Positions 1-13,854 of a stretch of 64,000 nucleotides of DNA are shown here, piece by piece. Position numbers and translations under genes: made by a program. The stretch comes from Mesocentrotus franciscanus. Lineage: Eukaryota > Echinodermata > Echinoidea > Camarodonta > Strongylocentrotidae. A model generated the notes under the pieces. The model had not been told where the DNA came from, did not search any database, and saw only the letters and a program-made list of their open reading frames with translations. Within the stretch, counting starts at the first letter, position 1. Each line of letters begins with the position of its first letter. The DNA is taken from contig CP137679.1 in NCBI GenBank assembly GCA_037976565.1, positions 26,083,547-26,147,546 on the forward strand. Reading direction: 5' to 3'.

Positions 1-410
1 GTTTGCGAGAGGAAGAAAATAATGCAATTCGGCACAGAGCCTATGGTGTTGTCCGTCAAAAGTAGCTTCATGAAAAGGGGCATCGAAATTCAAGACACTG
101 TACTAGATTCGGCAGTACACTCTTTTTTGCATGCAGCAGCAGAATAATTTAGCAAGCGAACAGAAATTTCACCTCACGTCAAAATATGACAAAATATACA
201 TCGGAAATTCGTGAGGACATCTTCATAAGTTGATTCTAATCTTAATTTTGTTCTCGATCCAATTATAATTTCGCCGATGCGTGATCAAGGCCAAGAAAAC
301 ACGAGTATCTATTGATCGCGCCTCGGATGGTAAGCAGTACCGGTCGTAACAGCATTGTTGCAAGAAGCGATATAAACCGCTTGATGTCCATGCCTGTGAT
401 ATATAATGGT
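1..410. other. no recognisable feature, AT-rich
   Basis: AT-rich DNA upstream of the first visible receptor exon. I see no coding exon, RNA gene or clear repeat. By inference it is intronic to gene 1, whose signal-peptide exon must lie to the left of the window. Confidence 0.4.
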
Positions 411-690
411 CAGTGGCGTAGTTTGGGTCAAAACATTGAAGGGGGTACCTGCATAGGGGAGGGGCGCACTTTTTTTAAGTCGAGGCATAAAATAGGAATT
501 AACATGACCATTGGATACTGGGGAGGGTGTGAGAGGTGTCGTGACGTCTTCTTTTTATGTTTCCTTTCTCCCTCCTTTCCTTTTCGCTTTATTTCTTCCC
601 TTTTTGCCAGTGGGGGAAGGGGTGAGGGCGACGTGAACGCCTTGCGAAGTGCGAAGGTGGTTGTTTTGATATAGGAGGTCAAATTTGTCA
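411..690. repeat. interspersed element, 'gtggcgtag' family, copy 1
   Basis: The segment starts with AGTGGCGTAGTTTGGGTC and contains a G-rich 'gaagggggta' block, a pyrimidine-rich stretch, then CTTTTTGCCAGTGGGGGAAG and GCGACGTGAACGCC. The same order of blocks recurs at 20935-21180, so it is a dispersed repeat. Its class is unknown, and the small ORFs in it are not conserved as coding between the copies. From about 691 to 1192 I see nothing. Confidence 0.5.
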
Positions 691-1192
691 GGTTGCCTCT
701 TATATGGACATCAATTTCTCGAGTCTGTAAACTGCACCGAGTTTCTTCTATAACCATGAATTAATTGCGAAAATGACTTGGCTATCTTAATTAAAGCAAG
801 GGAATATTGCTCAAACTCAACAGATATCATATTATTTTTGGCCTTTGATTATGAGAGTATTATTTTCAGAGTGTATACAGGATACCATCGTTTCTTGCTC
901 GCGGCTTTGAACATGCTTTAAACCATGTCCTTTCATGGTGCAATTCTTTTAAAATCTACATCAACATAATGCCACGTCCAGAGATTGGTTATCGGGGGTG
1001 TAGGCACAAAAATGAATGAGTTCTGCATCATTCCGGGAAGATCTTTTAATAATTATAATAATAATGTTAATTATAATTTTTAAAAACGCTTTTCAAAGAG
1101 CTTCTTTACTAATCCCGTGATTGGAGGGAGCTAGTTTACGCCGGTATTTTGATATTCAAGGTATAATAATATAAGAAAATGTAATTATGTGG

Positions 1193-1356
1193 AGGTGTCG
1201 TGGTATAGTGGTTCATTCACTTGACTCTCAAGCCAGTGGTTGAGGGTTCGAACCCCAGGCCGGCACTAACGTCCTTTAGCAAGACATTAATCCACATTAT
1301 TTTGCCTCTCTCCACTCGGGTGTAAATGCGTACCTGGCAATTTGCTGGGGTAATAA
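1193..1356 (+). repeat. tRNA-derived SINE
   Basis: There is a Pol III-like A box (TGGTATAGTGGTTCA near 1200) and a B box (GGTTCGAACCC, 1245-1255), followed by a non-tRNA body ('gtcctttagcaagacattaatccacatt', read in two pieces) and an AAT-rich tail. A body related to it occurs inverted at 15478-15575 and resembles the SINE at 54985-55143. The absence of a clean acceptor stem makes a functional tRNA unlikely. Confidence 0.65.
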
Positions 1357-1393
1357 TAATATTAATATTGCAGGGCCCGCATGAAGAGCAGAG

Positions 1394-1686
1394 CAGGGGG
1401 GTGTTTCACAAAGACTAAGATCGACTTTAAGTTGGACTTAAGTATAACAGGCCGTTCATGCCATTGGTTGCTATCCCAATTGGTCTCTAAATTATAATCT
1501 TTAGATAATATTTTTTCCTTCAATAATGAATTATCAAAAATGTAAGTTTTGTAGATTTTTACCATGATTTGTACATCCCTTGAGAGACCAATGCCAGTAA
1601 ATAATGATAGCAAACAATGGCATGAACGGCCTGCTATACTTAAGTCCAACTTAAAGTCGATCTTAGTCTTTGTGAAACACCCCCTG
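1394..1686. mobile_element. fold-back MITE, copy 1
   Basis: The ends are inverted copies of each other for about 70 bases: GGTGTTTCACAAAGACTAAG near 1400 is mirrored by CTTAGTCTTTGTGAAACACC near 1665, with outer CAGGGG and CCCCTG. The element has no coding capacity. A second copy lies at 40114-40394 with its interior in the opposite orientation. The CAGGG-type termini recall hAT-derived MITEs, but I could not identify a target-site duplication, so the superfamily is open. Confidence 0.8.
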
Positions 1687-1811
1687 TATTTATACTGATG
1701 TGGCTACCCTGGGTGAATAAGACCCAATTATTATTATTGATTATTAATTATTACATGGTGTATTAGTAATTATAACCAGAAAAGGAAATGTTGTGTCTTC
1801 TCCTTATACAG

Positions 1812-1949
1812 GCACAAGCGGGTCCAGCCCTTCAGCTGTTCTATGACATGGTCTACAACTCACCCCAAGTAGTCATGGCGTGGGGGCCGACCTACTCCCG
1901 AGTCGGTGAGGTCTTGAACCGCGTGGCTGCTCAGTACCATTTGGTACAG
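1812..1949 (+). CDS. gene 1 exon A (flytrap lobe 1)
   Basis: 46 codons, phase 0 to 0, acceptor ATACAG and donor GTGTGT. It encodes AQAGPALQLFYDMVYNSPQ followed by MAWGPTYSRVGEVLNRVAA. It aligns with the GABBR1/2 segment around the first disulfide. The cysteine of the GGVCPS/PGCSS motif is replaced (GPTYS), and the partner cysteine is absent from the exon start. Paralogous to 44819-44956 and 49391-49528. Confidence 0.9.
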
Positions 1950-4900
1950 GTGTGTGACCCACAATTGATTGTTTGGGGGCGAACATCTGGGCCCCGTCTT
2001 ACAAAGAGTTACGATTGATCCAAATCAATCGTAAGTCCTCCTATCAATCGCAAGTTTGCAGTCTCCCATCTCTTATGTACACAGTTACGATTGATATCAA
2101 TCGCAAATAAGTTGCGATTGATATCAACTCTTTGTAAGACGGGCCCCTGGTGTGGTCCAACGGTTAGGGTTGAGGAATCTAGGGTTCTATAAAAAGAAAT
2201 GAATGAAATAAAACAATGGTAATGATGATAATAACAACGATAATAACAATGATACTAAAAGGTTATCACATTATTTTCTAAAGTTCCATTTGGGTATAAA
2301 ATCTGAAAGGGAGCACAAGTGAATACAACTAGGACATACTTGGGTGCTAATGGTGTCCAAGATGGGTTTGAAGAGGACACCTCGCCACATTAGCGCAAAC
2401 GTTGCGCAGCGGACGTGAATCATCACTTCTTCTCTTTTCTTCAAAACTGTTTATTATCAGCCAAAGACAAAGTTCATTTTGACCCTGATATTAAGCTGTA
2501 CAAACAGGTGAGGATATGAAAATTGATTATAAAAAGTGTCAAATAGAGTAGAAATGCAGGATGAAAGTTGGGTAAGTTTCTTCAAACAGATTACTTTTAA
2601 AGAGACCTAGTAGAAATCAGTTTGATAATAAATTTACTCAACTTTGTCCCCCACCCTTCTGTCTCTCTCTTTATTTATTTTTTTCTCTCTCTCTCGCTCT
2701 CCTTATGTCTCATTTCAATTTTCTCTTTCTCTAACTCTTACCACTTTATTTTGCTTTCTTTCCTTCTTTTTTATTTGTCTCCCCCCTCCCCCTCTCTCTG
2801 GCTCCCTCTTTCTCTCTTTTCTCTCTCTTTTCTCTCTCTCAGGTTGGAATCGCCCAGTTTCAGTCGAACGAGCAACATGTGGAAACATACCCTTACACCA
2901 TCCAGATTTACCCGGCCAACTCGGTGTTTAACCCGGCTAGAATAGCCCTGCTGAGGAAAATGAAATGGAAAAGGGCCGCCATTATCTACCAGAACGTCAA
3001 TCTCTTCAGGAGTGTATGTCATGTGACTTTTCTAATGAATACCCGTAGAAGCTATGATAATATATAGACTTTTCATCCGTAAACTAAATTAATTGATTTA
3101 AAACAAACTGTTCCTCTTGAGTTGAGGAAGTCTTTTAACATGATTAATATTTTTTATAGTCAAAGCCTTCTCTTTGATAAATTTCATCGAATATCGTGTA
3201 TATTGTAGAAATGAAAGAACTTATCTGATTATCATTGTGTAAACCGTGCAATTCGCATTGTTTTCAACAGGGTACGGCAATACAAGCGATTTTGTTATAA
3301 CTGTAGAGATGAAAGAACTTATTTTGTCATCATTGTGTAAACCGTGCAATTCGCTTTGTTGTCAACACCATACGGCAATACAAGCAATCTTGTTATAATT
3401 AATTGTAGAGATGAACGAACTTATTTCATTATCATTGTGTCAGAGCCGTACAAATTGCATCGTTATCAACACCATGTGGTAATTCATGCGATGTTGTTAT
3501 AATTAATTGGATAAGGTTTAATAAACTAAAAATGATGAAATAATAATCCTTACTAGAGCTTCAATATTAGTTCCTTGTCATTCCCGTCAACGGTGTATCT
3601 GAGATGCGGGTGGTATTTGGCTACAACGGCAATGAAATCCATAAATATTAATACAAGCGTTAAAACATGTATTAATATCATACATAATGATATGGACTGG
3701 TAGGGTGTGTAATATAATATTCTTTGGACCGCCGAAGGGAGTTTTTTCCCAATGGGTTATAAAATCTTCACGAATCAGTAATCACGCAGCGCTGAGGGAA
3801 AACATGACCACGAGGGAAAACTCCCCTTATACGGTCCACAAAACTTTTATTATACTCCTATTCAGTTAATATTTTGTATTTATATTATAATTTGAGTAAG
3901 GAAATCCTTTGAAATTTAAAAACTTTTAGGGTTTTGCACACCTCGGGTTGAAAAAATTGCACGTGTCATTCGTTTGGACTGCAGATCGCTGTAAAGCTTG
4001 GGATTTTTTCAATAAGTTGTTTGAAATCTCGAAATGAAATATAAAAACTCAAAATAGTTCCTGAAAGAGGATGGCAACGGATATCGGTACTTGCACTGTT
4101 GAGCAAATGTACACTCTTCAAATTGAGAATAATAAAATAAGTGATACCTTCAGCATGTATAAAAGTATGGTTCCGCGAGAAAAATGTCTGTACTGGTCTA
4201 TGGGATTTCTTCTCGCAACGTTTTCACCAATAACTGAAATAAGCAACAATTTCATAGTACCGTTGCGTTCGCTGGTGCCTTTATCTACGTGGAAAGCGAA
4301 TACGAAAGCTGTGATTGTTTACGCGCGCTCAATCTATGTATTTGGTTAAGCGTTGATCTGATCATGTGAAAATTATACAGTTGTGAAAATTCCCAGTTGT
4401 GAACATTAGTGAAATTACAAATATATTTTGATTTTCTGGGACAGGATAAGATTTTTTTACATCTGGAGTGACCTTATACGACCCTTGATATTTGTGTTGA
4501 TCATCTATATTAACTCGTTGATATTAATTATATCATCTTATTGTTTGATAGTGTGGTTTGTTCCTCGTGAGATCGTCAAGTTAAAAAGTACGACCCCGTC
4601 CTGGGAGTTCTACACATCAGTTGATCAGTGTCCTCTTAACTTCTTTATTAAGCAGAGTCTCGTACTGTATTGCAAATTTGGTAGTTCTATAGTTCTTAGG
4701 TGCTGAATGTACGTGAAAAATGAAGTAACATGATTAATGATGAGAAACACGTCAACAAATAGGACAAAAGTTTAAAATGAAAGGCACATAAAACAATTTA
4801 AGTTTCTCTATTTGCCTTCCTTTTTAATTTATTCATGGTTTCAAGATAAGATGAAAAAATAGTCGTATACCAATTTATATCTATCAACAAATTCATAATT

Positions 4901-7900
4901 TTCCAAAGTTATGCCATAATTATTATTGAGACATATTTTTGACAGCTCAATGATGATAAATTAAAAAAATAGTGACTACACGACATATATCTTGACACGA
5001 TGTAATATCTAATAGTACATTTCCATTTGAGTAATAGTGGATGGAATCATTAACTGAAATGTAGATTCTATGAATGCTGTATCTATACGATACGGCCGGA
5101 CTAAAATTAAGAAACCAAATTACATTCCAAAACTCCCCGTCATGAAAAGAACCCCCATGAGAAACCTCAAGTGGGCTTATTTTGTAAATTAAGAAAAGAG
5201 CCCCCTTGGAAGAAAAACAAATTGATGGTTGATTGTCACAAAAAGTAACTACACTCCTAAACAATTGCTCATAATTTTATAACGTAGAATCGTTTCAAGA
5301 TTTCGTCTTGCAAAAATATTTCTATGGTAGTTAGGAAAACAATGTGTAACAATAAGAGGTTATCATTGATCCATGGTTGAATAAGCATACATTAATTAAT
5401 TTTTATTTTCATATTTAAAAATTCGCAAAAGTAATACTATCATTGCAGTTTACTGAGTATTAAACAATTTCAAAATGCATTGTTTTCCAATTGCAAATAA
5501 TGCATTTAATCACATGTGCCATTTACAAATAAATATGGATGGAATATCAAAAAGCATTGTTTCATAATCAATGCATTCAGTCATGTGCTGTTTCACAACA
5601 ATGTACAGGCACGCACAGTGCCTTGTGACTTTTCAATTGGGCCATTCTGGCTTTAATCTGTGCTCATTCAGCCATACAGTGATGGATATCTCTGATTTTC
5701 ACACAAAATGTACCTGACGACTCTACCAATATTGTGGTAAGATGACATCGTGATACATTTTAAAGGTTTCGAAATTATGAGCAATTCTTCAGGGGGGTAG
5801 TTAGTTGTTACTTATTGTGTTCTGTTTACATACTATGTGTAAATGTAGTGTTACCACCTGCAAACAGATTGGCTCATTTAAATCATTTTTCTTTTAAGCA
5901 AATTTCAATTTAAAAAAACATAAAAATACATAACAAATATCTGATACATTTTGTTCACTATTTATGTCTATTTTACTCCTTTTTGTTGGGGGGGGGGGTT
6001 GGTGGTAAATGCGGTGAAAAAATTGCAAAGTTCAGTCAATTGTTCCCGATTACATAATGATATTTATAGTACTACCTGTAGTTATAGTAGAAGTAATGAC
6101 AATATTGATAGTAATAATAATAATCATCATCATAATTATAATAATAGCAAATTAAAAAAAATAATAATAATGATAAAAATGAGAAGAAGAAGAATGTTTA
6201 TGTATAAATAAAAATAGTGGTGATAATCAACGATAATAATGATATTAACAATAGCTTTTGTACCATTAAAAATACATTTTCCCTTTGTTTTTATAGGAAA
6301 TGGTGGAACTAGCCACTATGATGCAAGCAGAAGGCTTGCATACCATCGCTATTGAAACCGCCAATGAAGATCCCAGGACCAATATTCAAAGCTTAAAGGT
6401 AATTCAGACTCAAAATGCGATATCCTATAAAAAGTATTTAGTTATTTATCTATCAATTTATATATTTATTTTTCTATTTATCAATTTATAACTTTATTCA
6501 TTTATTTATATATGTCTTGATTGATTGATAGACTGACTGATTAATTTACTTATTTATTGATTGATCTATTGATTAATAAAAATAATAATAATAACAAAGA
6601 TATGAAACCAACATGGAAAACTGTAAACGAAGCACTTAAGGCAAAATCTAATATATACTAAACCGAACAGTGTGTCAAGCTTAAATGTTAATGACACAGT
6701 AATTACAAATAGAGCCGACATGCCTGATATTTTTAATAACTATTTTGTTGATAATGGTTTCAATCTCACTAATACTGAACATATAATCATAAATACCAAC
6801 AGCACTTGATTATGAATGAGCGATCTGCTTATTTTACCTCAATAACATGTAAAGAAATTGATATTGTATCCGATTTAAAAAACGGTACAAGTGAGGGGTA
6901 TGATGAGATTGATGTTGGTGTCTAATTCCCACCATTTGTGTACCTCTTTGTTCAATTTTTAATTTGTGTATTTTGAAAGGCCATTACCCCGATGAGCTTA
7001 AAATAGCGAAGGTCATTCCTGTTCATAAGACTGGATGTCGAGATGACATTTCAAATTATCGTCCAATTTCAGTTCTCCCTTTATTTTCTAAGATTTTTGA
7101 GCGATGTTTGTATAAAAGATTGTATCTTTTTCTTATACTGTTCATGCAACATCTTACATAACAGTCAATATGGTTTTCGTAAGGGTCACTCCGCATCGAC
7201 AGATCTTCTTGATTTTATTTATAAAGTCTCCAATGCTATTGATTCCAAACAATATATGATTGGATTATTTCTTGATTTAAGCAAGGCATGTGATACTTTA
7301 GATCATGTTATTTCAATAAAAAAATGAAACGTTAACGGTATTCGTGGCATTTTATGGCAACTATTTAATAATTACTTATCAAATCGCTTTCAGTTTGTAT
7401 ATACAGATAACAATCGTTCTTCCTTAAGACCTATTCGATGCGGAGTCCCCTAGGGGTCAATTATTGGTCCTTTATTGTTTTTAATTTATTTAAATGATAT
7501 CTGCAATTCATCTAAATTATTACAATTCATTTTATTTGCTGATGATATTAGTGTGTTCATGTCCCACCACAATATTATTTCTTTGAAAAATCTCTTCAAC
7601 AGTGAATTAGTAAATCTGTATAATTGGTTGATCAATAACCGACTAGTTTTAAATACAAAAAAAGACACAATTCATGATATATACCAAGAAAAAATTGATA
7701 AAGAGAGTGTAGTAATTAATTTTAACAATACCAATATCCAATGCGTCTCATCTTTGGCATTCTTAGGAGTGTATAGATAGTGATAGACTATCATGGCATG
7801 AATACATTGGTGTCGTTTCTAATCGTACAGCCAGAGGTGTGGGAATTCTTTATAGATTAAAAAAAAATCCGAAACATATCTTAAATATGTTATATCATGC

Positions 7901-10900
7901 TTTGATTGTTTCTCGTATCAATAATTGCAATATTGTTTGGTCCAACTCGTCCGATTACTTTATCAACATATTGTTTTTACTTCAGAAAAAATAATTTCCA
8001 ATGCTTCTTCCAAGGCCTCCACCTTGCCACTTTTTCATAATTTACGATTACTCAATGTGTATGATATAAATAGATTTAACATTGCAATTTTTACGATTTT
8101 ATGTTCTAAAGGTCTTTTCCTTAATTTAACAATACATCAACACAATACTCGTAATTCATCTAAATATCATGGACCTCAATTCAGAACTTTAATTTCCCAT
8201 AACTCAATATTTATTAAAGGTCCTTCTCTATGGAACAATCTCCCCCTGCACTAAAAATCTGCCCATCACTTAATTTTTCTAAACACCGTTATAAATCCCA
8301 TCTTTTAAATTTGTATTCATAATGTGAAACGTTATATATTGCATGCTTGTTTCTTTGTTCTATTTGTTTGTCTGTTTGTTTGTTATAATTATGTATGTAT
8401 TTTTAATTTTGGGGTCAACGTACTATAAGGCTCTTTGTTCTTTTTTGTTGACCCCTCATTCTCATAACTTGTTTTTGTTCTAATTGTTCTGTATTGATTT
8501 CTATTGGTATTACTCTGTTGTGTATATATTTTATGTATGTTGTTTTTATTGAGAATGAAATAAAGATTGAATTGAATTGAATTGATCTGTTGATTGATTG
8601 ACTTTATTATTCATTCATTTTTCTGATATTTAGACAGGTTAGCACAGTTTCATATATAGTGGTGTTCCTCCATGAGATTCTGATCGGTAACAATATTCAA
8701 TAACAAAAATACAGAAAAAATAAAATATAGACTCTTCGTAACAAATGTGGATTTTTCAAAAAAATATCATTGCGAAATTTTGATATCTCAATATGTGTTC
8801 ATGACAAATGGTAATAAACTTTTAAAACAGTATACTCCATTACTCCAGAGAAGTAGAATTTCCACTCTTTTGGGATTGGAACAGGGCTTAGTTCTATCAG
8901 GGATCACTTCGTTTTTTGAGATAAATAAAGTCCCAAGTGATGGGTAATCTGCCACAAAGTAATGGTTGAATTACCCTCTTTAGAGTGGATTCCATCGGGA
9001 TTAATGCAATATGATCCCTAGAAAACAATGCCCTCTAAAAGAGCGATGCCACCCCTGTGCAATTAAGGAGTAGATAATTTAGAAATACTCATTTATTTCT
9101 TTATATTTGTACAGGGCCCCTTCTTATAGGCTTTGCTTTCTTAGGGGTCCTTCCAATGTATTTTTTGTTTGTATTTATTGTGTAATTATTATGTTTTTCA
9201 TGGACAAACAAATTGAAAGTGAATTGAATTGAATACTAATGGAAGGCACCATACAAAGAAATCGTGAATCAAGGCTACTGCTATTGACAGGGTGAAGGCC
9301 ATTGTAATGAAGTTTGCATTACTACCCAGATTAAATAACAATTAATTAATTGTTAATCAATTTAATACTACAACGTGTTTTCTTTTCAAATTACACATCA
9401 CGCAAGATTGTATTCAACCCCAAATTATAGTCATGTAGGTTTATTTAGCTTGACCTTCATGCCATAAGGCATTGTATAGGCCTTTGTTTGCTCTACTTGA
9501 TTGAAGGAATTTATTCATTTTTGAACTGTTGATGTCCTATCACAGCCTATCACTTGCCTCTTTCAAACGCAAATTAAACAATGCCTTTTGAAATGCTAAA
9601 ATATGTTGATTTTTTTTTTAAACGGTACTTCACCTACTGAACTATTTTTTTGTGTATACTTTTCCTTCACACAGACCGCCTGTTTCCCTTTTGTTGTGTA
9701 CTTAACTGTGTTTTGTACCTAACTATAAATACTTAATTTATTCCTGGAGACCAGCCCCTGACTATTATGCATTAATTTTGTGCACTTTGAATAGCCTAGC
9801 TACACACACTCGACCTACATGTTATTTACGTTTATGAAGTTCATATGAGCCTACCGGAGTGTTTATTCAGTATCAGGAATGGGGGTGGTTCTAATCAATG
9901 TCCCTGTTAAACTCCAAAACACCAACATGAGGGATACTCTTTAAAAAGCAAAGTTAATCGAATATTGGGTTAAAATAATATGCATGTTCATATTGTTTGG
10001 TTGTTTTTGTTGTTTGGTATTATCGGCGTTTCATTCTTTTTGAGAATATTAACGCCTTTCAAATTTTTCTTTCTTTCTTTTTCGTTTACACTGTGTAAAT
10101 TCGTACTTTGATACCCACTTTGGTACCCATTTTGTATTAAATTATGCCCAATATTGTGAAAATTAATCAATATTCATGTTCACTTTTTATATAATATTTT
10201 TTTTAATTTTACCCAGTTGTTTTAGAGTGCAGTCGTAAACAGCCTTTTTTTATTTTCTAAATCATATGATTTTATGTAATCTGAGCACTTTACGGGTAAT
10301 ACATCTGAGTCATGAAACTAAACAGCATAACACCTATAATTGCCAGAAGGCCAAGAATGGTTTCACAATTTACAAATTGATCAATTGTCAACTCTGCAAT
10401 CATGTACGTGAATCATTGTATTTTCTTTTTCAAAGCCCATATCGTATTTATTAAGATTGTGAGCCATCTTTGGACACGGAATGACGTTTTTCCACGCATA
10501 CCACAATATAAATTTAAATATTTTATAATGATACAAATAGAGCGTTTCTGACAGAATGACTTACATACTCCTAAGTATACGTTTCTCTTGTACAAAAAAC
10601 CTCATTAAATAACCACTTTTATAGGCTCACATCAACAACAGAGTGCGTGATGAAACTACTCTTATGTGTATATCACTTTGTATGTATATTGTATGGTGTT
10701 GAGGTAGCTCAGAACGTGGAAATTATGTCATAATATTAATAATTAACGTATTTCAGAACAAATCTTTTCTGGGTTCGTCATTTATATTCCCAAAAAGAGT
10801 AAACTAAACATTGCTAAACGTTGCCCTTTTTAAATCCTATCAAATGATCAGGGCTGTGACCACCAAAAATATCTAAGTCCCTCTTTCAGTGTACATTATG

Positions 10901-13820
10901 TTTTAACAACATCAAATGTTGTCATTTTTTATTAGTAAAATAACTTACCTAGAAATTAGATTCAACGTAAGCATCTCAATACCATTTCTTGATTTATTTA
11001 CATGGTATATAAATATAATAACCACGTTAATTTAGAAATTTTCTATTAATGAAAATATAACCAAACCGTAAAAGGACTCGTGCAACTTTAATCAGACTCC
11101 TTTTGATATTGAGTAGGGGGGGGGGGCGGCGGCGGTCAGCTGAAAATATATTAAATGGCGTCTTGAATCAAAAATTACTATCGAGGCTTCGTTTCCGATT
11201 TTATACAACAGGCTGATTCAATTTGGCTTGATTGTTCTTTTATATCTTTAGGGGCGGCGGTCAGCTGTAAATATATTAAGTGGCGTCTTCAATTAAAAGT
11301 TATTATCGAGGCTTCGTTTCCGGTTTTATACAACAGGCTGAATCAATTAGGCTTCATTGCTCTTTTATATCTTTACCATGACCATTCCAATATTAAAATA
11401 GACAACCATACCACGTGGGTTTAACATAATGATTACCAGTTTCTTTGGCGGCCGAGGTAACTACTATCTCGTCTCGTAATAGATGGAGACAGTGTTATTA
11501 GATTATTCATTGCTGATAGAATTATCGCATAACCCGAGTGGTCATGCGTTAATTAATTTCGTTATTTTGTGTCGAGCGGACCGAATGGACATCACAGGCA
11601 TGCAGTGACGGCATCAAAGGGGGTGGGTGGAAATGGAAGCTGGGGGTGAGGTTGATGTGTGTGTGTGGGGAGGGATCCTTTTCTCTATCATGATTTGAAA
11701 ATGAGAGGGGAAGGGCAAACATATAGGGCAGGGAAGATATTACGAGGAGGGAGATCCTTATTCTTGATGCAGAGAGTGAGTCAATTCTCATGCACTTCAA
11801 ATCGCAAGAAAACAAAAGTGAAAAATAGTCAGACCACCAAAATAAATATTGAGAGAGAGAGAGAGAGAGAGAGAGGGGGGAGAAAGGGGGTGGGGTCCTG
11901 CACTGCCCCTACATTCCCGTTGTCACCAGTCGTCATATACATTTGTGTTTATTTTTTCCTCTAATCCTGTGATATTACATGCATTGAAATGGCACGGAAA
12001 ACAAGATATGTAATTTTCACTAGATCGTGCGTACGCCCCCTTTCTGGATGAATTCACCACCCCCATTTGTCAATATATATATGCCACTGCTTTAGGCCTT
12101 TTATTGCGTTGACTCCCAGTCATAAACGATGTACCAATGCTACGTGTATGCATTGGTGTAAACAACGAGCAAGTTCTTTTTCACTCAAATACAGACAGTG
12201 CAGCCAATCTATAATAAGTGGGGTTACAGCAGAAGATCTTTTATTCAAATTACTTGTGTAATGTGAACTTAACCGAGATATTGAGAGGGAAGCCCATGTC
12301 AAGATTGTTTATTCAAGTGACTCCTCCGTATTTATACGTGATCTAATTTCGCATTACCCTAATTTTAATCGGGTTTCATAAGAATCGGTTCCATTTATCG
12401 AACCGCCAAAATGAAGAGGACGCGAATGTAATTACTGTCGTGCAACAATGTATCACGTTCATTCGTGCAACTCTACTTTCATATACATGTACTAATATAC
12501 CTTGCCATGAGTATATTCAATATTCTGTCAAAATTGCTACAGTGTACAGAGAATCACCTATCTCAACTTTATCATGAAGCATCTCTACCTTCATAATCAG
12601 TCCTTGCTATATTAATATTTATATTTTTATATAAATATATATTCATAGCCTCACAGAACCATAGAATTTGGCCTCGATGTATATACGATAATTCATGTTT
12701 CGTTAATACATGTAAACCTTTCTGCTTTCTTTCATTATAATTTATGTGAATGATTTTGACAGAACTACAAAATAAGGCCGCCATAGACCACTATTTTTCA
12801 TCTCTACCTATAAATGTTGTATTCCAGTTTTTGCGATTTAGTATAGGCCTATATACAATATTCTGGCAAAATTATAACAAAGGGCGCAATAAATGCACCA
12901 CGACTATTCATATCTAGGCAACTCCACTTTCATAATTTAGTCCTTACCATAAGTATATTCAGCATGCTGACAGAGTTATGAAATCAGAGCTAAAATATAA
13001 CATTATCATTCATATACAGTGGGCCTACGGTTGCACCATGTGAGAGAGGGGGGATTGAGGAGTCCTGAAAAGGAATGTCGGTAATCTTTCTTTCTTGAGT
13101 GTGTGTAGTCCTGAAATTATCATTCATCTCTTAATCCTACTACGAGAAGACATCTCTATATACTGCCATAATGCATTCCTTGCGATTAATACATTCCATA
13201 TTCTAACAGAATTATAAAGTAAGGCCACAATGGAGCACTATTTTTCATCTCGAGCTACAGGACTGCTATGCAGTATCTCTAATATAATATTTCAGTCCTT
13301 TAGACGAGTATTCTGACGACAGAATTGTAGAATGAGAGATTCTATGTATCGCGACCATTCGTCTCTATTTAATACATGCCATGAATATTCTAACAGGATT
13401 ATAACAGAAGGTTTGCAAGGAGTACCACGACCATTTACTGCTAGCTATGACAATTTCATGAAAAAAACTCTACACCTTGTGATCAATTATATTCAAATAT
13501 TCCGATACAATCATAATAAGAGGGGCTTAAGGGCTGCAAAGAATTTTGAAAAGGATATGGAATGAATCATTGGTTTGATATAATCAGATAATGTTTTCAG
13601 TAAAAAATCAATCGAGGAAACGATGAGTTCTTCGTTTGAAACCTGTACGGATGTAGAATTAGCATGGTTATGATTCAACTAAATTATTTTTTTACCCTTA
13701 TCTCTTTCTTTTCGAATATTATTTGATAGAAAATGTTTGTGGGAAATGTATGAATGAATTAATGAACGAATAAATACGACTGTTCCTCCTATCCTCCTCC
13801 TACTACTACTACTACTACTT

Positions 13821-13854
<34 letters not shown>

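Noticed and set aside
1195..1267. Possible tRNA gene
   Set aside because: A and B boxes are present, but the acceptor stem is not convincing and the body continues as a SINE with other copies in the window.
1362..1649. 95-residue minus frame, similar to plus frames at 40064-40565
   Set aside because: Part of the fold-back MITE; the similarity is repeat homology, not a conserved protein.
3204..3507. CRISPR-like spaced repeats
   Set aside because: The units are contiguous, about 100 bp and diverged, in an animal intron; there are no spacers or cas genes.
7475..7780. Independent reverse-transcriptase gene
   Set aside because: It is one broken piece of the LINE at 6590-8586.
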